This document shows, piece after piece, positions 1 to 8,632 of a stretch of 64,000 bases of DNA. The position numbers and the translations under genes are program-made. Under the pieces are notes generated by a model, which was given only the letters and a program-made list of their open reading frames with translations, did not search any database and was not told where the DNA came from. Where the stretch lies: NCBI RefSeq assembly GCF_016805985.1, contig NZ_CP017661.1, positions 2,790,001 to 2,854,000 of the forward strand, written 5' to 3'. This stretch comes from Microbacterium sp. JZ31. Lineage in GTDB: Bacteria; Actinomycetota; Actinomycetes; Actinomycetales; Microbacteriaceae. Positions within the stretch are counted from its first letter, which is position 1; every line of letters starts with the position of its first letter.

Positions 1-861
1 ACGGACCTGCCATATCTGCGCGAGCCCGACGGCGCCGACGCGTGGGCGCGCGTGCGCCGCGAGGAGGCGATGACGGCGGATGGCGTGGTCCGCCTCGCCG
101 AGGCCGCGCGCCAGCGATACGGCTTCCGCGACTTCAAGCTCAAGGGCGGCGTGCTCGACGGCGACGCGGAGGTCGACGTCGTGACGGCGCTCGCCGCGCG
201 GTTCCCCGATGCCCGGATCACGCTCGATCCGAACGGCGGATGGCTGCTCGAGGACGCCGTGCGCCTCGGCGAGCGCCTGCGCGGCGTCGTGGCATACGCG
301 GAGGATCCGTGCGGCGCGGAGGGACGCTTCTCCGGTCGCGAGGTGATGACGGAGTTCCGTCGTCGCACCGGGCTGCGGACGGCGACGAACATGATCGCGA
401 CCGACTGGCGCGAGATGGCGCACGCGGTGCGCGAGAACGCGGTCGACATCCCCCTGGCGGACCCGCACTTCTGGACCATGGCCGGATCGGTCCGGGTCGC
501 CCAGCTGTGCGCGGACTTCGACCTCACCTGGGGATCGCACTCGAACAACCACTTCGACATCTCGCTGGCGATGTTCACGCACGTGGGCGCGGCGGCCCCG
601 GGCGAGATCACGGCGCTCGACACGCACTGGATCTGGCAGGACGGCCAGGAGCTGACGACCGCCGCGCCGCTCATCCGCGACGGCGAGGTGAAGGTGCCCG
701 CCGCACCCGGTCTGGGCGTCGAGCTGGATCGCGACCGCCTCGCCGCCGCCAACGCGCTGTACCTCGAGCACGGTCTCGGCGCGCGCGACGACGCGATCGC
801 GATGCAGTACCTGCTGCGCGAGTGGGTCTTCGACCCCAAGCGCCCCTGTCTCGTGCGCTGA
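1..861 (+). CDS. gudD: Glucarate dehydratase, 3' part (5' end outside window)
   Basis: The gene is open from the first base of the window and ends at TGA 859-861, giving 286 visible residues, so roughly the first third of a usual 430-450 residue protein is missing. It belongs to the enolase superfamily and should dehydrate D-glucarate (and L-idarate) to 5-keto-4-deoxyglucarate in the cytosol. Visible hallmarks in order are the FKLKGG lysine motif, LDPNGGW metal-binding aspartate, [16 protein letters not shown], and [19 protein letters not shown], which carries the catalytic histidine typical of GlucD enzymes. A terminator follows directly, and the second dehydratase and a regulator lie downstream, so this is a hexarate catabolic cluster. 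The family assignment is firm. Confidence 0.93.
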   Translation, partial: TDLPYLREPDGADAWARVRREEAMTADGVVRLAEAARQRYGFRDFKLKGGVLDGDAEVDVVTALAARFPDARITLDPNGGWLLEDAVRLGERLRGVVAYAEDPCGAEGRFSGREVMTEFRRRTGLRTATNMIATDWREMAHAVRENAVDIPLADPHFWTMAGSVRVAQLCADFDLTWGSHSNNHFDISLAMFTHVGAAAPGEITALDTHWIWQDGQELTTAAPLIRDGEVKVPAAPGLGVELDRDRLAAANALYLEHGLGARDDAIAMQYLLREWVFDPKRPCLVR

Positions 862-871
862 CCTCCGTCCC

Positions 872-908
872 AGGGCCCGTCGCTCCGCGAGGAGGCGACG
901 GGCCCTTT
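872..908 (+). terminator. Rho-independent-like terminator after gudD
   Basis: A perfect 12-bp inverted repeat (AGGGCCCGTCGC, loop 884-894, GCGACGGGCCCT) starts 10 nt after the gudD stop and ends in a short T run. It separates gudD from the next dehydratase gene, which then needs its own promoter. Confidence 0.8.
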
Positions 909-923
909 CGCATCGCTACCTGT

Positions 924-939
924 ATGACAGCTTTGTCAT
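924..939. promoter_or_regulatory. Candidate GntR operator
   Basis: ATGACA-GCTT-TGTCAT is a perfect 6-4-6 palindrome 37 nt upstream of the second dehydratase start. Its size and position suit a dimeric FadR-type GntR repressor, and such a regulator is encoded two genes downstream at 2136-2810. The palindrome is directly visible. The pairing with that regulator is inference. Confidence 0.55.
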
Positions 940-975
940 CTGTCTGCTAGGTTGAGAGCGACTCGAGGAGGAGCC

Positions 976-2106
976 ATGACCTATACACCCGACGCCATCC
1001 GCACGATCACTCTCTCGACCCTGCGCCTACCGCTCGCCACCCCCATCTCCGACGCGAAGGTCTTCACGGGCCGGCAGAAGCCCATGACCGAGGTGGTGTT
1101 CCTGATCGCCGAGATCGAGACCGAGCAGGGGCACTCGGGGCACGGCTTCAGCTACTCCAAGCGCGCCGGTGGACCGGCGCAGTACGCGCACGCGCGCGAG
1201 GTCGCGCAGACTGCCATCGGGGAGGACCCCAACGACATCCAGAAGCTCTACACGAAGCTGCTCTGGGCGGGAGCCAGCGTCGGACGCTCGGGCGTCGCCA
1301 CACAGGCACTCGCGGCGATCGACATCGCGCTGTACGACCTCAAGGCGAAGCGCGCGGGCCTTCCCCTGTCGAAGCTGCTCGGCGCCCACCGCGACTCCGT
1401 GCGCACGTACAACACGTCGGGCGGCTTCCTCAATGCGTCGATCGACGAGGTGCGCGAGCGCGCGTCGCGATCGATCGAGGAGGGCATCGGCGGCATCAAG
1501 ATCAAGGTCGGACTGCCGGACAGCGCCGAGGACCTGCGCCGCGTGCGCGCGGTGCGCGAGCACATCGGCGACGCCGTTCCGCTCATGGTCGACGCCAACC
1601 AGCAGTGGGATCGCGCGACGGCTCTGCGCATGGGCCGCCGCCTGGAGGAGTTCGACCTCGTCTGGATCGAGGAGCCGCTCGACGCCTACGACGCCGAGGG
1701 CCACGCGGATCTCGCCCGTGCGCTCGACACCCCCGTCGCCACGGGCGAGATGCTGGCGTCCGTCGGGGAGCACGAGCGGCTCATCGCGGCACGATCGTGC
1801 GACATCATCCAGCCGGATGCGCCCCGCGTCGGCGGCGTCACGCCGTTCCTGCGGCTCATGACGCTGGCCGATCAGGCGGGCCTGGACCTCGCCCCGCACT
1901 TCGCGATGGAGATCCACCTCCACCTGGCCGCGTGCTACCCCCGAGAGCCGTGGGTCGAGCACTTCGACTGGCTCGACCCGCTGTTCGAGGAGCGGCTGGA
2001 GACCCGCGACGGTCGGATGATCGTGCCCGACCGCCTCGGTCTCGGCATCACGTTCAGCGGTCAGGCACGCGCCTGGACGACCGATTCGGTGACGATCGGC
2101 CGTTGA
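976..2106 (+). CDS. Galactarate / L-talarate dehydratase-like enolase-superfamily enzyme
   Basis: A protein of 376 residues starting at ATG 976, which has the strong ribosome site AGGAGGAG just upstream. An earlier in-frame start at 952 has none. It has the mandelate racemase subgroup layout: a KIK motif (Lys175, Lys177), metal ligands Asp206 (DAN), Glu232 (EEP) and Glu258 (GE), and His308 in APHFAMEIHLH. The C-terminal stretch (EHFDWLDPLFEE, then ITFSGQARA) is typical of L-talarate/galactarate dehydratases. The product would be a keto-deoxy sugar acid, the same node reached by glucarate dehydratase next door. Substrate choice within the subgroup (galactarate, talarate, or another acid sugar) cannot be fixed from sequence alone. 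It is followed after 29 nt by the GntR gene. Confidence 0.82.
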   Translation: MTYTPDAIRTITLSTLRLPLATPISDAKVFTGRQKPMTEVVFLIAEIETEQGHSGHGFSYSKRAGGPAQYAHAREVAQTAIGEDPNDIQKLYTKLLWAGASVGRSGVATQALAAIDIALYDLKAKRAGLPLSKLLGAHRDSVRTYNTSGGFLNASIDEVRERASRSIEEGIGGIKIKVGLPDSAEDLRRVRAVREHIGDAVPLMVDANQQWDRATALRMGRRLEEFDLVWIEEPLDAYDAEGHADLARALDTPVATGEMLASVGEHERLIAARSCDIIQPDAPRVGGVTPFLRLMTLADQAGLDLAPHFAMEIHLHLAACYPREPWVEHFDWLDPLFEERLETRDGRMIVPDRLGLGITFSGQARAWTTDSVTIGR

Positions 2107-2135
2107 CCGCCGATCCCCCGTGGGACGATGACCTG

Positions 2136-2810
2136 ATGAGCCGATCGCGCGCCGAGGAGATCGCCCGGACCCTCGCCGATCGCATCGTGGACGGCACGAT
2201 CGCCTCCGGCGACAGACTGCCGAGCGAGGGCCGTCTCGTCGACGAGTTCGGCGCGAGCCGCACCGTCGTGCGCGAGGCCCTCCACCGACTGCAGTCGCTC
2301 GGGCTGGTGCGCACCCGGGTGGGGTCGGGAAGCTATGCCCTCACGCCGCCCTCGGCGTCCGCCGGCGACGACTGGCTGTCGGCACGCGGCGAGTCCGAGC
2401 GCGATGAGCTCCATGCGTTCCGCATCGCAATCGAGGCGGAGTCCGCGGCGCTTGCCGCACGCGCGCCCTCGGAGGCCCACCTGCGCGCGATCGACGTGGC
2501 CCTGACCGCGCTCGCCGAGGCGACGCTGCCCGTGGAGACGGTCGACGCCGACTTCGCCTTCCACCGCGCCGTCGCCGCCGCCTCGGGCAACCGGTACCTG
2601 CTGACGGCGCTGGACCGCATCGGCGCGCGAGCCATCGTGCTCCCGTCGGCGCGCATCTCCGACGCCGAGCGCGACCCGGCGGACGCCGGCGCGGTGCTCG
2701 CCGAGCATCGCGCCGTGGCGAGCGCGATCCGGCTCCGCGATCCGCTCGCCGCGGCCGCGGCCATGCGCGCCCACCTGGTCGCCTCGGCCGCGCGCCGATC
2801 CGCTCCCTGA
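2136..2810 (+). CDS. GntR-family (FadR/FCD) transcriptional regulator
   Basis: A 224-residue protein with an N-terminal winged helix-turn-helix (LPSEGRLVDEFGASRTVVREAL, about residues 28-50) and a C-terminal FCD ligand domain. The FCD part shows the expected acidic/histidine metal or ligand site: Asp and His in DADFAFHRAVAAASGN, His in AEHRAV and His in MRAHLV. It lies 29 nt behind the sugar-acid dehydratase and is probably cotranscribed. By FCD family precedent it should sense a hexarate or its breakdown product and repress the operon, possibly through the palindrome at 924-939. The ATG at 2136 matches the usual start of the HTH domain; the frame stays open far upstream but overlaps the dehydratase. 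Confidence 0.85.
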   Translation: MSRSRAEEIARTLADRIVDGTIASGDRLPSEGRLVDEFGASRTVVREALHRLQSLGLVRTRVGSGSYALTPPSASAGDDWLSARGESERDELHAFRIAIEAESAALAARAPSEAHLRAIDVALTALAEATLPVETVDADFAFHRAVAAASGNRYLLTALDRIGARAIVLPSARISDAERDPADAGAVLAEHRAVASAIRLRDPLAAAAAMRAHLVASAARRSAP

Positions 2811-2927
2811 CGGGCGATCGGAGCGCTCGCACCGGGCCGGGGCGCGCAACTCGTCTGGCACGCGGCCGGGTCGTTCCGCGCGTCAAGCCCCTTCCCGCGG
2901 GGGCGATGCGCAGGTTTGATCGATGGC

Positions 2928-3167
2928 ATGACGGATGCAGACGAGACCCCGGACACCCTTGGTGCGGCCGACTCCGGCGCCGACCCCGCGGCGAAGGACC
3001 CGTCGACGTGGGTCACGGGCGACGAGCCGATGACGGCCCCGCAGCGCAGCTATCTCGACACGCTGGCGCGCGAGGCCGGCGAGGAGATCCCGGCCGACCT
3101 GTCGAAGGCGGAGGCGTCGGAGCAGATCGAGCGCCTCCAGGACAAGACGGGACGCTCCTCGGGCTGA
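2928..3167 (+). CDS. DUF3072 family small protein
   Basis: A 79-residue acidic protein whose core, TAPQRSYLDTLAREAGEEIPADLSKAEASEQIERLQ, matches the DUF3072 pattern. No biochemical role is known for this family. ATG 2928 is chosen over TTG 2916 because family members usually start with MTD-like residues. A TTTGAT hexamer ends 7 nt before the ATG, which could be a degenerate -10 for a leaderless start. The gene faces the 3' end of coaA with only 18 nt between stops. Confidence 0.8.
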   Translation: MTDADETPDTLGAADSGADPAAKDPSTWVTGDEPMTAPQRSYLDTLAREAGEEIPADLSKAEASEQIERLQDKTGRSSG

Positions 3168-3185
3168 ACGCCCGCGGCTGCGGTG

Positions 3186-4133
3186 CTACAGCTTGCGCAG
3201 CAGCACCGAGTCGACGGAGTGATCCGCGCCCTTGCCCAGGATGAGCGAGGCGCGGTGCTTCGTCGGGAGCACGTTCTCGATCAGGTTCGGCAGGTTGATG
3301 TCGTTCCAATAGCCGCGCGCGGTCTCGATCGCCTCCGCGTCGGTGAGGTGCGCGAACACGTTGAAGTGCGAGGCCGGGTTGGAGAACGCCGCGGCCCGCA
3401 GCGCCTTGAACCGGTCGATGAACCACTGCTCGATGTGCCCGGCGTCGGCGTCGACGTAGATCGAGAAGTCGAACAGGTCGCTCACGGCGACGTCGTTCGG
3501 TGCGGGCGGCGGCTGCAGCACGTTGAGACCCTCGACGATCACCACGTCGGGGCGGCGCACCACCACGTGCGCGTCGGGCATGATGTCGTACTTCATGTGC
3601 GAGTAGAAGGGCGCGCGCACCTCCTCCGCGCCGCTCTTCACCCTCGTGACGAACTCGACCAGCGCCCGCCGGTCGTACGACTCGGGGAAGCCCTTGCGCC
3701 CCATCAGCCCGCGCCGCTCGAGCTCGGCGTTCGGGTAGAGGAAGCCGTCCGTCGTGACGAGCTCGACGCGCGGGGTGTCCGACCAGCGGCTCATCAGCTC
3801 GCGCAGCAGACGCGCGATGGTCGACTTGCCGACCGCGACGGATCCGGCCACGCCGACCACGAAGGGCGTCGTCGAGTCCTCTCGGCCCAGGAATCCGCTG
3901 ACCTCGCTGCCGAGCCGCCGCGTGGTCTTCGCGTAGATCGACAGCAGCCTGCTGAGCGGCAGGTAGACCTCGCGCACCTCGGTCAGGTCGAGGCGGTCGC
4001 CGATGCCGCGCAGCTGCACGACCTCGGCCTCCGTGAGCGGCTGATCCATGCCCGCCGCGAGGCGCGACCAGTCGTCGCGCGCGATCTCGCCGTACAGCGA
4101 GAGCGGGGCCGGAACGAAGGATGCAGCGCTCAT
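3186..4133 (-). CDS. coaA: Type I pantothenate kinase
   Basis: A 315-residue enzyme that phosphorylates pantothenate, the first step of coenzyme A synthesis. It carries the Walker A motif GSVAVGKST at about residues 97-105 and the family blocks VTTDGFLYPNAELERRG, GFPESYDRRALV, VEGLNVLQ and NLPNLIENVLPTKHRA, ending HSVDSVLLRKL as in mycobacterial CoaA. Two starts are possible: ATG 4142 and ATG 4133. I prefer 4133 because a TACGAT -10 element ends exactly 7 nt upstream, which fits a leaderless transcript beginning at that ATG. It is divergent from the Ppx/GppA gene. Confidence 0.95.
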   Translation of the reverse strand: MSAASFVPAPLSLYGEIARDDWSRLAAGMDQPLTEAEVVQLRGIGDRLDLTEVREVYLPLSRLLSIYAKTTRRLGSEVSGFLGREDSTTPFVVGVAGSVAVGKSTIARLLRELMSRWSDTPRVELVTTDGFLYPNAELERRGLMGRKGFPESYDRRALVEFVTRVKSGAEEVRAPFYSHMKYDIMPDAHVVVRRPDVVIVEGLNVLQPPPAPNDVAVSDLFDFSIYVDADAGHIEQWFIDRFKALRAAAFSNPASHFNVFAHLTDAEAIETARGYWNDINLPNLIENVLPTKHRASLILGKGADHSVDSVLLRKL

Positions 4134-4140
4134 CCGCAAC

Positions 4141-4146
4141 ATCGTA
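4141..4146 (-). promoter_or_regulatory. -10 element of leaderless coaA promoter (candidate)
   Basis: TACGAT on the minus strand is followed after 7 nt by the ATG of coaA, with no Shine-Dalgarno sequence. This spacing puts the transcription start at the start codon. Confidence 0.5.
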
Positions 4147-4239
4147 TCGGCCGCCCGTTCCGCCCCCTCGCCCGACGCCGCCCGGCGAGGATGCTCTGCG
4201 GGCCGGAACGCTCGGTCCGAGCCGGATCGGCAGCCCCGA

Positions 4240-4245
4240 TAGCGT
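4240..4245 (+). promoter_or_regulatory. -10 element of leaderless ppx/gppA promoter (candidate)
   Basis: TAGCGT is followed after 7 nt by ATG 4253, with no recognisable ribosome site between them. It mirrors the coaA arrangement about 100 bp away on the other strand, so the short intergenic region holds two back-to-back promoters. Confidence 0.5.
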
Positions 4246-4252
4246 GGAACCC

Positions 4253-5185
4253 ATGCGCCTCGGAGTCCTCGACATCGGTTCCAACACCGTGCATCTGCTG
4301 GTGGCCGATGCTCATCCGGGCGGCCGCCCCCTCGCGACGTCGAGTCACCGCACGGTGCTGCGGCTGATGCGCTACCTGACGCCGTCGGGCGCGATCTCGG
4401 ACGAGGGCGTCACCGCGCTGGTCGGCGCCGTCACGACCGCGCGAGCACTCGCCGCGGATGAGAACGTCGCCGAGCTGCTGCCCACCGCCACGTCGGCCGT
4501 GCGGGAGGCGGCGAACGGTCCCGAGGTGATCGCGCGGCTGGAGGAGGCGCTCGGCCAGCCGCTGCAGGTGCTGGGCGGTGAGACGGAGGCGCGCTTCACG
4601 TTCCTCGCGGTGCGGCGCTGGTTCGGCTGGTCGGCGGGGCGCATCCTGCTGTTCGACATCGGCGGCGGATCCCTCGAGATCGCCGCCGGAGACGAGGACC
4701 TGCCGGAGTACGCCGAGTCCGTCCCGCTCGGAGCGGGCCGGATGACCCTCGCCTACCTCATGGAGGATCCGCCCGGCGAGAAGGCCGTCGCGCGCCTGCG
4801 CGAGCACGCCGCCGAGATCCTGGCGCCGGTCGCAAAGGGGCTGAAGGGCATGGCCAAGCCGGATCATGTGGTCGGGTCGTCGAAGACGATCCGCTCGCTC
4901 GCGAAGCTGGCCGGCTATCCGCGCCCGGGATGGTCGGGCATCGAGCGCATGGTGCTGCCGCGCCAGTCGCTGGGCCAGTGGATCCCGCGTCTGGCGCGGA
5001 TCCCGTCGGCCGTCCGCAAGGAGCTGCCCGGCATCACGCCCGAGCGCACCGTGCAGATCACCGCCGGCGCGGTCGTGCTGCACGAGGCGATGAAGGCCTT
5101 CGGCGTGAGCGAGCTGGAGGTCTCCCCCTGGGCGCTGCGCGAAGGCGTCATGCTGCGCTACATCGAAGAGCTCGGCTGGGCCTGA
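4253..5185 (+). CDS. Ppx/GppA family exopolyphosphatase
   Basis: A 310-residue member of the sugar kinase/actin-fold Ppx-GppA family, which hydrolyses polyphosphate or the guanosine pentaphosphate alarmone. Phosphate-binding loops are DIGSNTVHLLVAD (from residue 7) and DIGGGSLE (from residue 135), with the conserved GGETEARFTF block between them. It lacks the extra C-terminal HD-like domain of enterobacterial GppA, as is usual for the short actinobacterial forms. Whether it prefers polyphosphate or pppGpp cannot be read from the sequence. It converges on glmM. Confidence 0.88.
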   Translation: MRLGVLDIGSNTVHLLVADAHPGGRPLATSSHRTVLRLMRYLTPSGAISDEGVTALVGAVTTARALAADENVAELLPTATSAVREAANGPEVIARLEEALGQPLQVLGGETEARFTFLAVRRWFGWSAGRILLFDIGGGSLEIAAGDEDLPEYAESVPLGAGRMTLAYLMEDPPGEKAVARLREHAAEILAPVAKGLKGMAKPDHVVGSSKTIRSLAKLAGYPRPGWSGIERMVLPRQSLGQWIPRLARIPSAVRKELPGITPERTVQITAGAVVLHEAMKAFGVSELEVSPWALREGVMLRYIEELGWA

Positions 5186-5203
5186 CGGGCGGCAAGCCCG
5201 GGG

Positions 5204-5230
5204 CGTTTCGACTCGCTCCGCTCGCTCTAC
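5204..5230. repeat. Dispersed palindromic (REP-like) element, single copy
   Basis: GTTTCGACTCGCTCCGCTCG followed by CTCTAC is one half-copy of the repeat that forms the array at 26431-26833 and also occurs at 7854-7888 and 28082-28113. Here it lies in the 87-nt gap between the convergent ppx and glmM genes. Confidence 0.75.
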
Positions 5231-5272
5231 GAAGAGGAGGATTCGACACCCGCGCCGGGTGCCCCGCGAGGG

Positions 5273-6628
5273 CTACAGGGCGAGCCGCTCCCGCACGACG
5301 TCGGCGAGGCGCTCCGCGGCGCGCTGGGCGGTGGCCTCATCCGCTGCCTCGACCATGACGCGCACGAGCTGCTCGGTGCCGGATGCGCGCAGCAGCACAC
5401 GGCCGGTGTCGCCGAGCTCGGCCTCCACCTCGCGCACCGCATCCTGCACGCCCTCGTCCGCGACGCGGGTGCGATCGACGTCCTTGACGTTGATGAGCAC
5501 CTGCGGGTAGACGGTCATGATCGACGCCAGCTCGGCGAGCGACTTCCCCGTGCGGGCCATCTCGGCGAGCAGGTGCAGGCCCGTGAGCAGGCCGTCGCCG
5601 GTCGTGGCGAACTCGCTCATGATGACGTGACCCGACTGCTCGCCGCCGAGCGAGTAGCCGCCCTCGTTCATCGCTTCGAGCACGTAGCGGTCGCCCACAG
5701 CGGTCTGCAGCACGGTGATCCCGCGCTCGCGCATGGCCCGGTGCAGACCGAGGTTGCTCATGACGGTCGCGACGAGGGTGTCCTTCGCGAGGACGCCGCG
5801 CTCCTTCATCGACGCGGCGAGGATCGCCATGATCTGATCGCCGTCGACGACGCGCCCCTGCGCGTCCACCGCGAGGCAGCGATCCGCGTCGCCGTCGTGG
5901 GCGATGCCGACGTCGGCTCCCACGGCGACGACGGCTTCGGCGAGATTGTCGAGATGCGTCGATCCGACGCCGTCGTTGATGTTGATGCCGTCGGGCTCGG
6001 CGCCGATCACGGTGACCTTCGCCCCCGCGTCGCGGAAGGTCTCGGGCGAGACGCCGGCCGCCGCGCCGTGGGCGCAGTCGAGCACGACGTGGATGCCGTC
6101 GAGTCGGTTGGGCAGAGACTGCAGCAGGTGCAGGACGTAGCGGTCCTCGGCGTCGGCGAAGACCCTGATGCGCCCCACGTCGGCGCCGGTGGGCAGCAGC
6201 TTGTCGTCCGCGAGAGCGGCTTCGATGCGGCGCTCGACCTCGTCGGGGAGCTTCACCCCGCCGCGCGCGAAGATCTTGATGCCGTTGTCGGGCGCCGGAT
6301 TGTGCGACGCCGAGACCATGACGCCGAAGTCCGCGTCGCGGTCGGCCACGAGGAAAGCCAGACCCGGCGTCGGCACGACGCCGGCGTCGTAGACGTCGAT
6401 GCCCGATGCGGCGAGGCCTGCCGACACCGCGGCCGACAGGAACTGGCCGGAGATGCGCGGGTCGCGGCCAATGACGACCTCCGCGCGACGGCCGGCGGCC
6501 CGACGGGCCTCGGCCGAACGGCCCTGGCCCAGGACGACCGCGGTCGCCTGGGCCAGGGACAGTGCCAGATCGGCGGTGAGGGTGCCGTTGGCGAGCCCTC
6601 GCACACCGTCCGTGCCGAAGAGCGGCAT
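5273..6628 (-). CDS. glmM: Phosphoglucosamine mutase
   Basis: A 451-residue enzyme converting glucosamine 6-phosphate to glucosamine 1-phosphate on the route to UDP-GlcNAc, the precursor of peptidoglycan and of the amino sugars used in the nearby EPS locus. It starts [11 protein letters not shown], and the phosphoserine loop [13 protein letters not shown] places the catalytic serine at about residue 108. The metal loop is [13 protein letters not shown], the sugar loop GGEQSGH, and the phosphate-binding end [17 protein letters not shown]. It lies 14 nt behind rpsI in the conserved rplM-rpsI-glmM order. Confidence 0.97.
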   Translation of the reverse strand: MPLFGTDGVRGLANGTLTADLALSLAQATAVVLGQGRSAEARRAAGRRAEVVIGRDPRISGQFLSAAVSAGLAASGIDVYDAGVVPTPGLAFLVADRDADFGVMVSASHNPAPDNGIKIFARGGVKLPDEVERRIEAALADDKLLPTGADVGRIRVFADAEDRYVLHLLQSLPNRLDGIHVVLDCAHGAAAGVSPETFRDAGAKVTVIGAEPDGININDGVGSTHLDNLAEAVVAVGADVGIAHDGDADRCLAVDAQGRVVDGDQIMAILAASMKERGVLAKDTLVATVMSNLGLHRAMRERGITVLQTAVGDRYVLEAMNEGGYSLGGEQSGHVIMSEFATTGDGLLTGLHLLAEMARTGKSLAELASIMTVYPQVLINVKDVDRTRVADEGVQDAVREVEAELGDTGRVLLRASGTEQLVRVMVEAADEATAQRAAERLADVVRERLAL

Positions 6629-6642
6629 GGGAGCCGGCAGCC

Positions 6643-7110
6643 TCAGCGCTTCGAGAACTGCGAGGCCTTGCGGGCCTTCTTCAGACCGGCCTTCTTGCGC
6701 TCGATGACGCGCGCGTCGCGCGTGAGGAAGCCGGCCTTCTTGAGGGTCGGACGGTTGTTCTCACGGTCGATCTCGTTCAGCGCACGAGCGATGGCGAGGC
6801 GCAGCGCGCCGGCCTGGCCCGAGGGGCCGCCGCCCGAGATGCGGGCGATCACGTCGTAGGCGCCGCCGAGGCTGAGCACCGTGAACGGGTCGTTGATCAG
6901 CTGCTGGTGCAGCTTGTTCGGGAAGTAGTCCTCGAGCGTGCGGCCGTTGACCGTGATCGTGCCCGAGCCCGGGACGACGCGCACGCGGGCGATGGCCTGC
7001 TTGCGGCGACCCACGGCGGCGCCGGAGACGTTGAGGACGGGACGGGGAGCGTCGACGGCCTCGGTGGCCGGCGTCTCCGTGGAGTAGTTCTGGGTGTCGA
7101 TGTCAGTCAC
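6643..7110 (-). CDS. rpsI: 30S ribosomal protein S9 (uS9)
   Basis: A 155-residue protein with GTG start at 7110, preceded by AAGGAT at a good distance. The conserved core runs from [13 protein letters not shown] through [20 protein letters not shown] to the basic C-terminal tail ending KASQFSKR, which reaches toward the P-site tRNA. An N-terminal extension of about 35 residues ([17 protein letters not shown] and onward) is present, as in other actinobacteria. It is cotranscribed with rplM, 23 nt upstream. Confidence 0.97.
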   Translation of the reverse strand: MTDIDTQNYSTETPATEAVDAPRPVLNVSGAAVGRRKQAIARVRVVPGSGTITVNGRTLEDYFPNKLHQQLINDPFTVLSLGGAYDVIARISGGGPSGQAGALRLAIARALNEIDRENNRPTLKKAGFLTRDARVIERKKAGLKKARKASQFSKR

Positions 7111-7133
7111 GTTGAATCCTTGGATGCCGGCGC

Positions 7134-7580
7134 TTACTGGGCGACCTGGTCGAGGGTGTACGTCTTGGGCTGCTGCGCGGCGTGCGGGTGCTCGGCACCC
7201 GTGTACACCTTCAGCTTGGCGAGCTGCTGACGGCCGAGGCTGTTCTTGGGGAGCATGCCACGGATGGCCTTCTCGACAGCGCGGACCGGGTTCTTCTCGA
7301 GCAGCTCCGAGTACGACACGGCCTTGAGGCCGCCCGGGTAGCCCGAGTGACGGTAGGCCTGCTTCTGCTGAAGCTTCTGGCCCGTGAGCGCGACCTTGTC
7401 GGCGTTCACGATGATGACGAAGTCGCCCATGTCCATGTGGGGGGCGAACGTCGCCTTGTGCTTGCCACGCAGGAGCGCGGCGGCGTGCGAGGCGAGGCGG
7501 CCGAGGACGACGTCGGTGGCGTCGATCACGAGCCACTCGCGCTGGGCCTCACCGGCCTTCGGGGTGTAAGTGCGCGTCAC
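7134..7580 (-). CDS. rplM: 50S ribosomal protein L13 (uL13)
   Basis: A 148-residue assembly protein of the large subunit. The typical blocks are [45 protein letters not shown] and [18 protein letters not shown]. The start is GTG 7580 ([10 protein letters not shown]); the longer open frame upstream is non-coding leader. It is the first gene of the rplM-rpsI-glmM unit, with a promoter about 135 nt upstream. Confidence 0.97.
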   Translation of the reverse strand: MTRTYTPKAGEAQREWLVIDATDVVLGRLASHAAALLRGKHKATFAPHMDMGDFVIIVNADKVALTGQKLQQKQAYRHSGYPGGLKAVSYSELLEKNPVRAVEKAIRGMLPKNSLGRQQLAKLKVYTGAEHPHAAQQPKTYTLDQVAQ

Positions 7581-7711
7581 AGTAGTGCTGCTTTCTTTTC
7601 GAACGGAGTCGTTCGTGAATCCCACTCCGGGGCCGTTCTCCCGGCGATGCCGGGCCAACGAGCCGGTGGAGGGCTCACGTTCGCTGTGCCCGCAGTGGGC
7701 ACCAAAGGACG

Positions 7712-7739
7712 ATCCTACCACGCTCCCGGCTCGACCCAA
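7712..7739 (-). promoter_or_regulatory. Promoter of rplM-rpsI (candidate)
   Basis: On the minus strand, TTGGGT (7734-7739) is separated by 16 nt from TAGGAT (7712-7717). It would give a leader of roughly 125 nt before rplM, long enough for a regulatory structure, though I could not identify a known r-protein leader. Confidence 0.55.
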
Positions 7740-7776
7740 CTCCCGCGCCCCCTTCAGCCGGTTGCGCCAGGAAGCT

Positions 7777-7888
7777 CGACCCCTCCAGCCGTTGAGCGAG
7801 GGACCTCGACCCCTCCAGCCGGTTGCACGAGGGTGCCGCGACCCCTCCAGTTGGTTGAGCGAGGGAGCGAAGCGACCGAGTCGAAACC
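7777..7888. repeat. Degenerate 30-32 bp tandem repeat ending in a REP-like element
   Basis: The 350-nt gap between rplM and the next gene (7581-7930) holds, besides the rplM leader and promoter, three spaced copies of CGACCCCTCCAG at 7777, 7807 and 7839, each followed by a GTTG..CGAGG stretch. A fourth weaker copy starts near 7732. The last unit runs into a full copy (7854-7888) of the dispersed REP-like element. No gene is visible here. Confidence 0.7.
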
Positions 7889-7930
7889 GCCAAAACCCTG
7901 CCCCGGCCTTCACCCGACTGCCGGGGCCCT

Positions 7931-8632
7931 TCACCCCGCAGCGACCTCAACGGCCGTCACGACATCCCCGCTCCACACGTACAGCTTCCCGTCCGCGTGG
8001 TCGATGGCGATCGGATCCGCCGGGTCCAGTGCCGGATCGCACGCCGTCCAGGCGTCGCCCGAGAACGCGACCCCGTCGCACCCCTCGTCGTCGCGCGCGA
8101 CGTATCCGCCGTCCGTGGTGGCGAGCACCCCCGCCACCGGCTCCTCCACCGCGAACTCGACCGTCACCGGGCTCTCCCACGATTGCCCGTCGGCGGCCGT
8201 GACCTGCTCGGCGACCCCGCAGGATCCGTCGTCGGTCGCGATCACGATGCGGGCCTGGTCGCGCGCGTCGCCGGGCTCGAGCGCCAGCAGCTGCGCGGCG
8301 CCGGCGGGCGTCGCGGTGCGCCACACGACGGCGTCGGCCGTGCGCTCGAGCTTCGGAGGGATGCCGTCGGTGCAGGATCCGGCGGTGCCGCGCCAGAGCA
8401 CTCCCCCGCCGTCGAGTGCGAGGAAGCGGCGCTCCGGATCCGCCGGCAGCGGCGACGTGGTCGGCGTGGGCTCCACCCCGACGAGGGGCTCGGCGGTGTC
8501 GGAGGGCGCGGGCGCCGAGGCCGGCACCGGCCCGCCCATCAGCCGGGGCGCGATCAACACCACCGCCACGAGCGCGAGCGCCAGCAGAACGGCGTACCGC
8601 GCCCAGCGGCCGACGATCATCATCCGGGTCAT
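7931..8632 (-). CDS. Membrane-anchored secreted protein, paralogue of the upstream gene
   Basis: A 233-residue protein of unknown function. One transmembrane helix (about residues 12-32) is followed by a proline/threonine-rich linker and an extracytoplasmic domain. The domain starts [18 protein letters not shown] and contains four cysteines in contexts shared with the neighbour at 8629-9579 (GTAGSCxDG, a CGV site, GCDGV, and AC before a DPADP stretch). The pattern recalls BNR or photosystem-assembly-factor-like beta-propeller proteins, but I cannot assign a family. Its ATG at 8632 overlaps the stop of the upstream paralogue (ATGA), so the two are translationally coupled. It is the last gene of the EPS transcription unit. 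Confidence 0.75.
   Translation of the reverse strand: MTRMMIVGRWARYAVLLALALVAVVLIAPRLMGGPVPASAPAPSDTAEPLVGVEPTPTTSPLPADPERRFLALDGGGVLWRGTAGSCTDGIPPKLERTADAVVWRTATPAGAAQLLALEPGDARDQARIVIATDDGSCGVAEQVTAADGQSWESPVTVEFAVEEPVAGVLATTDGGYVARDDEGCDGVAFSGDAWTACDPALDPADPIAIDHADGKLYVWSGDVVTAVEVAAG

Noticed and set aside
5186..5272. Transposon end or insertion sequence
   Set aside because: The repeat there is the dispersed palindromic element; no transposase or target duplication is visible.
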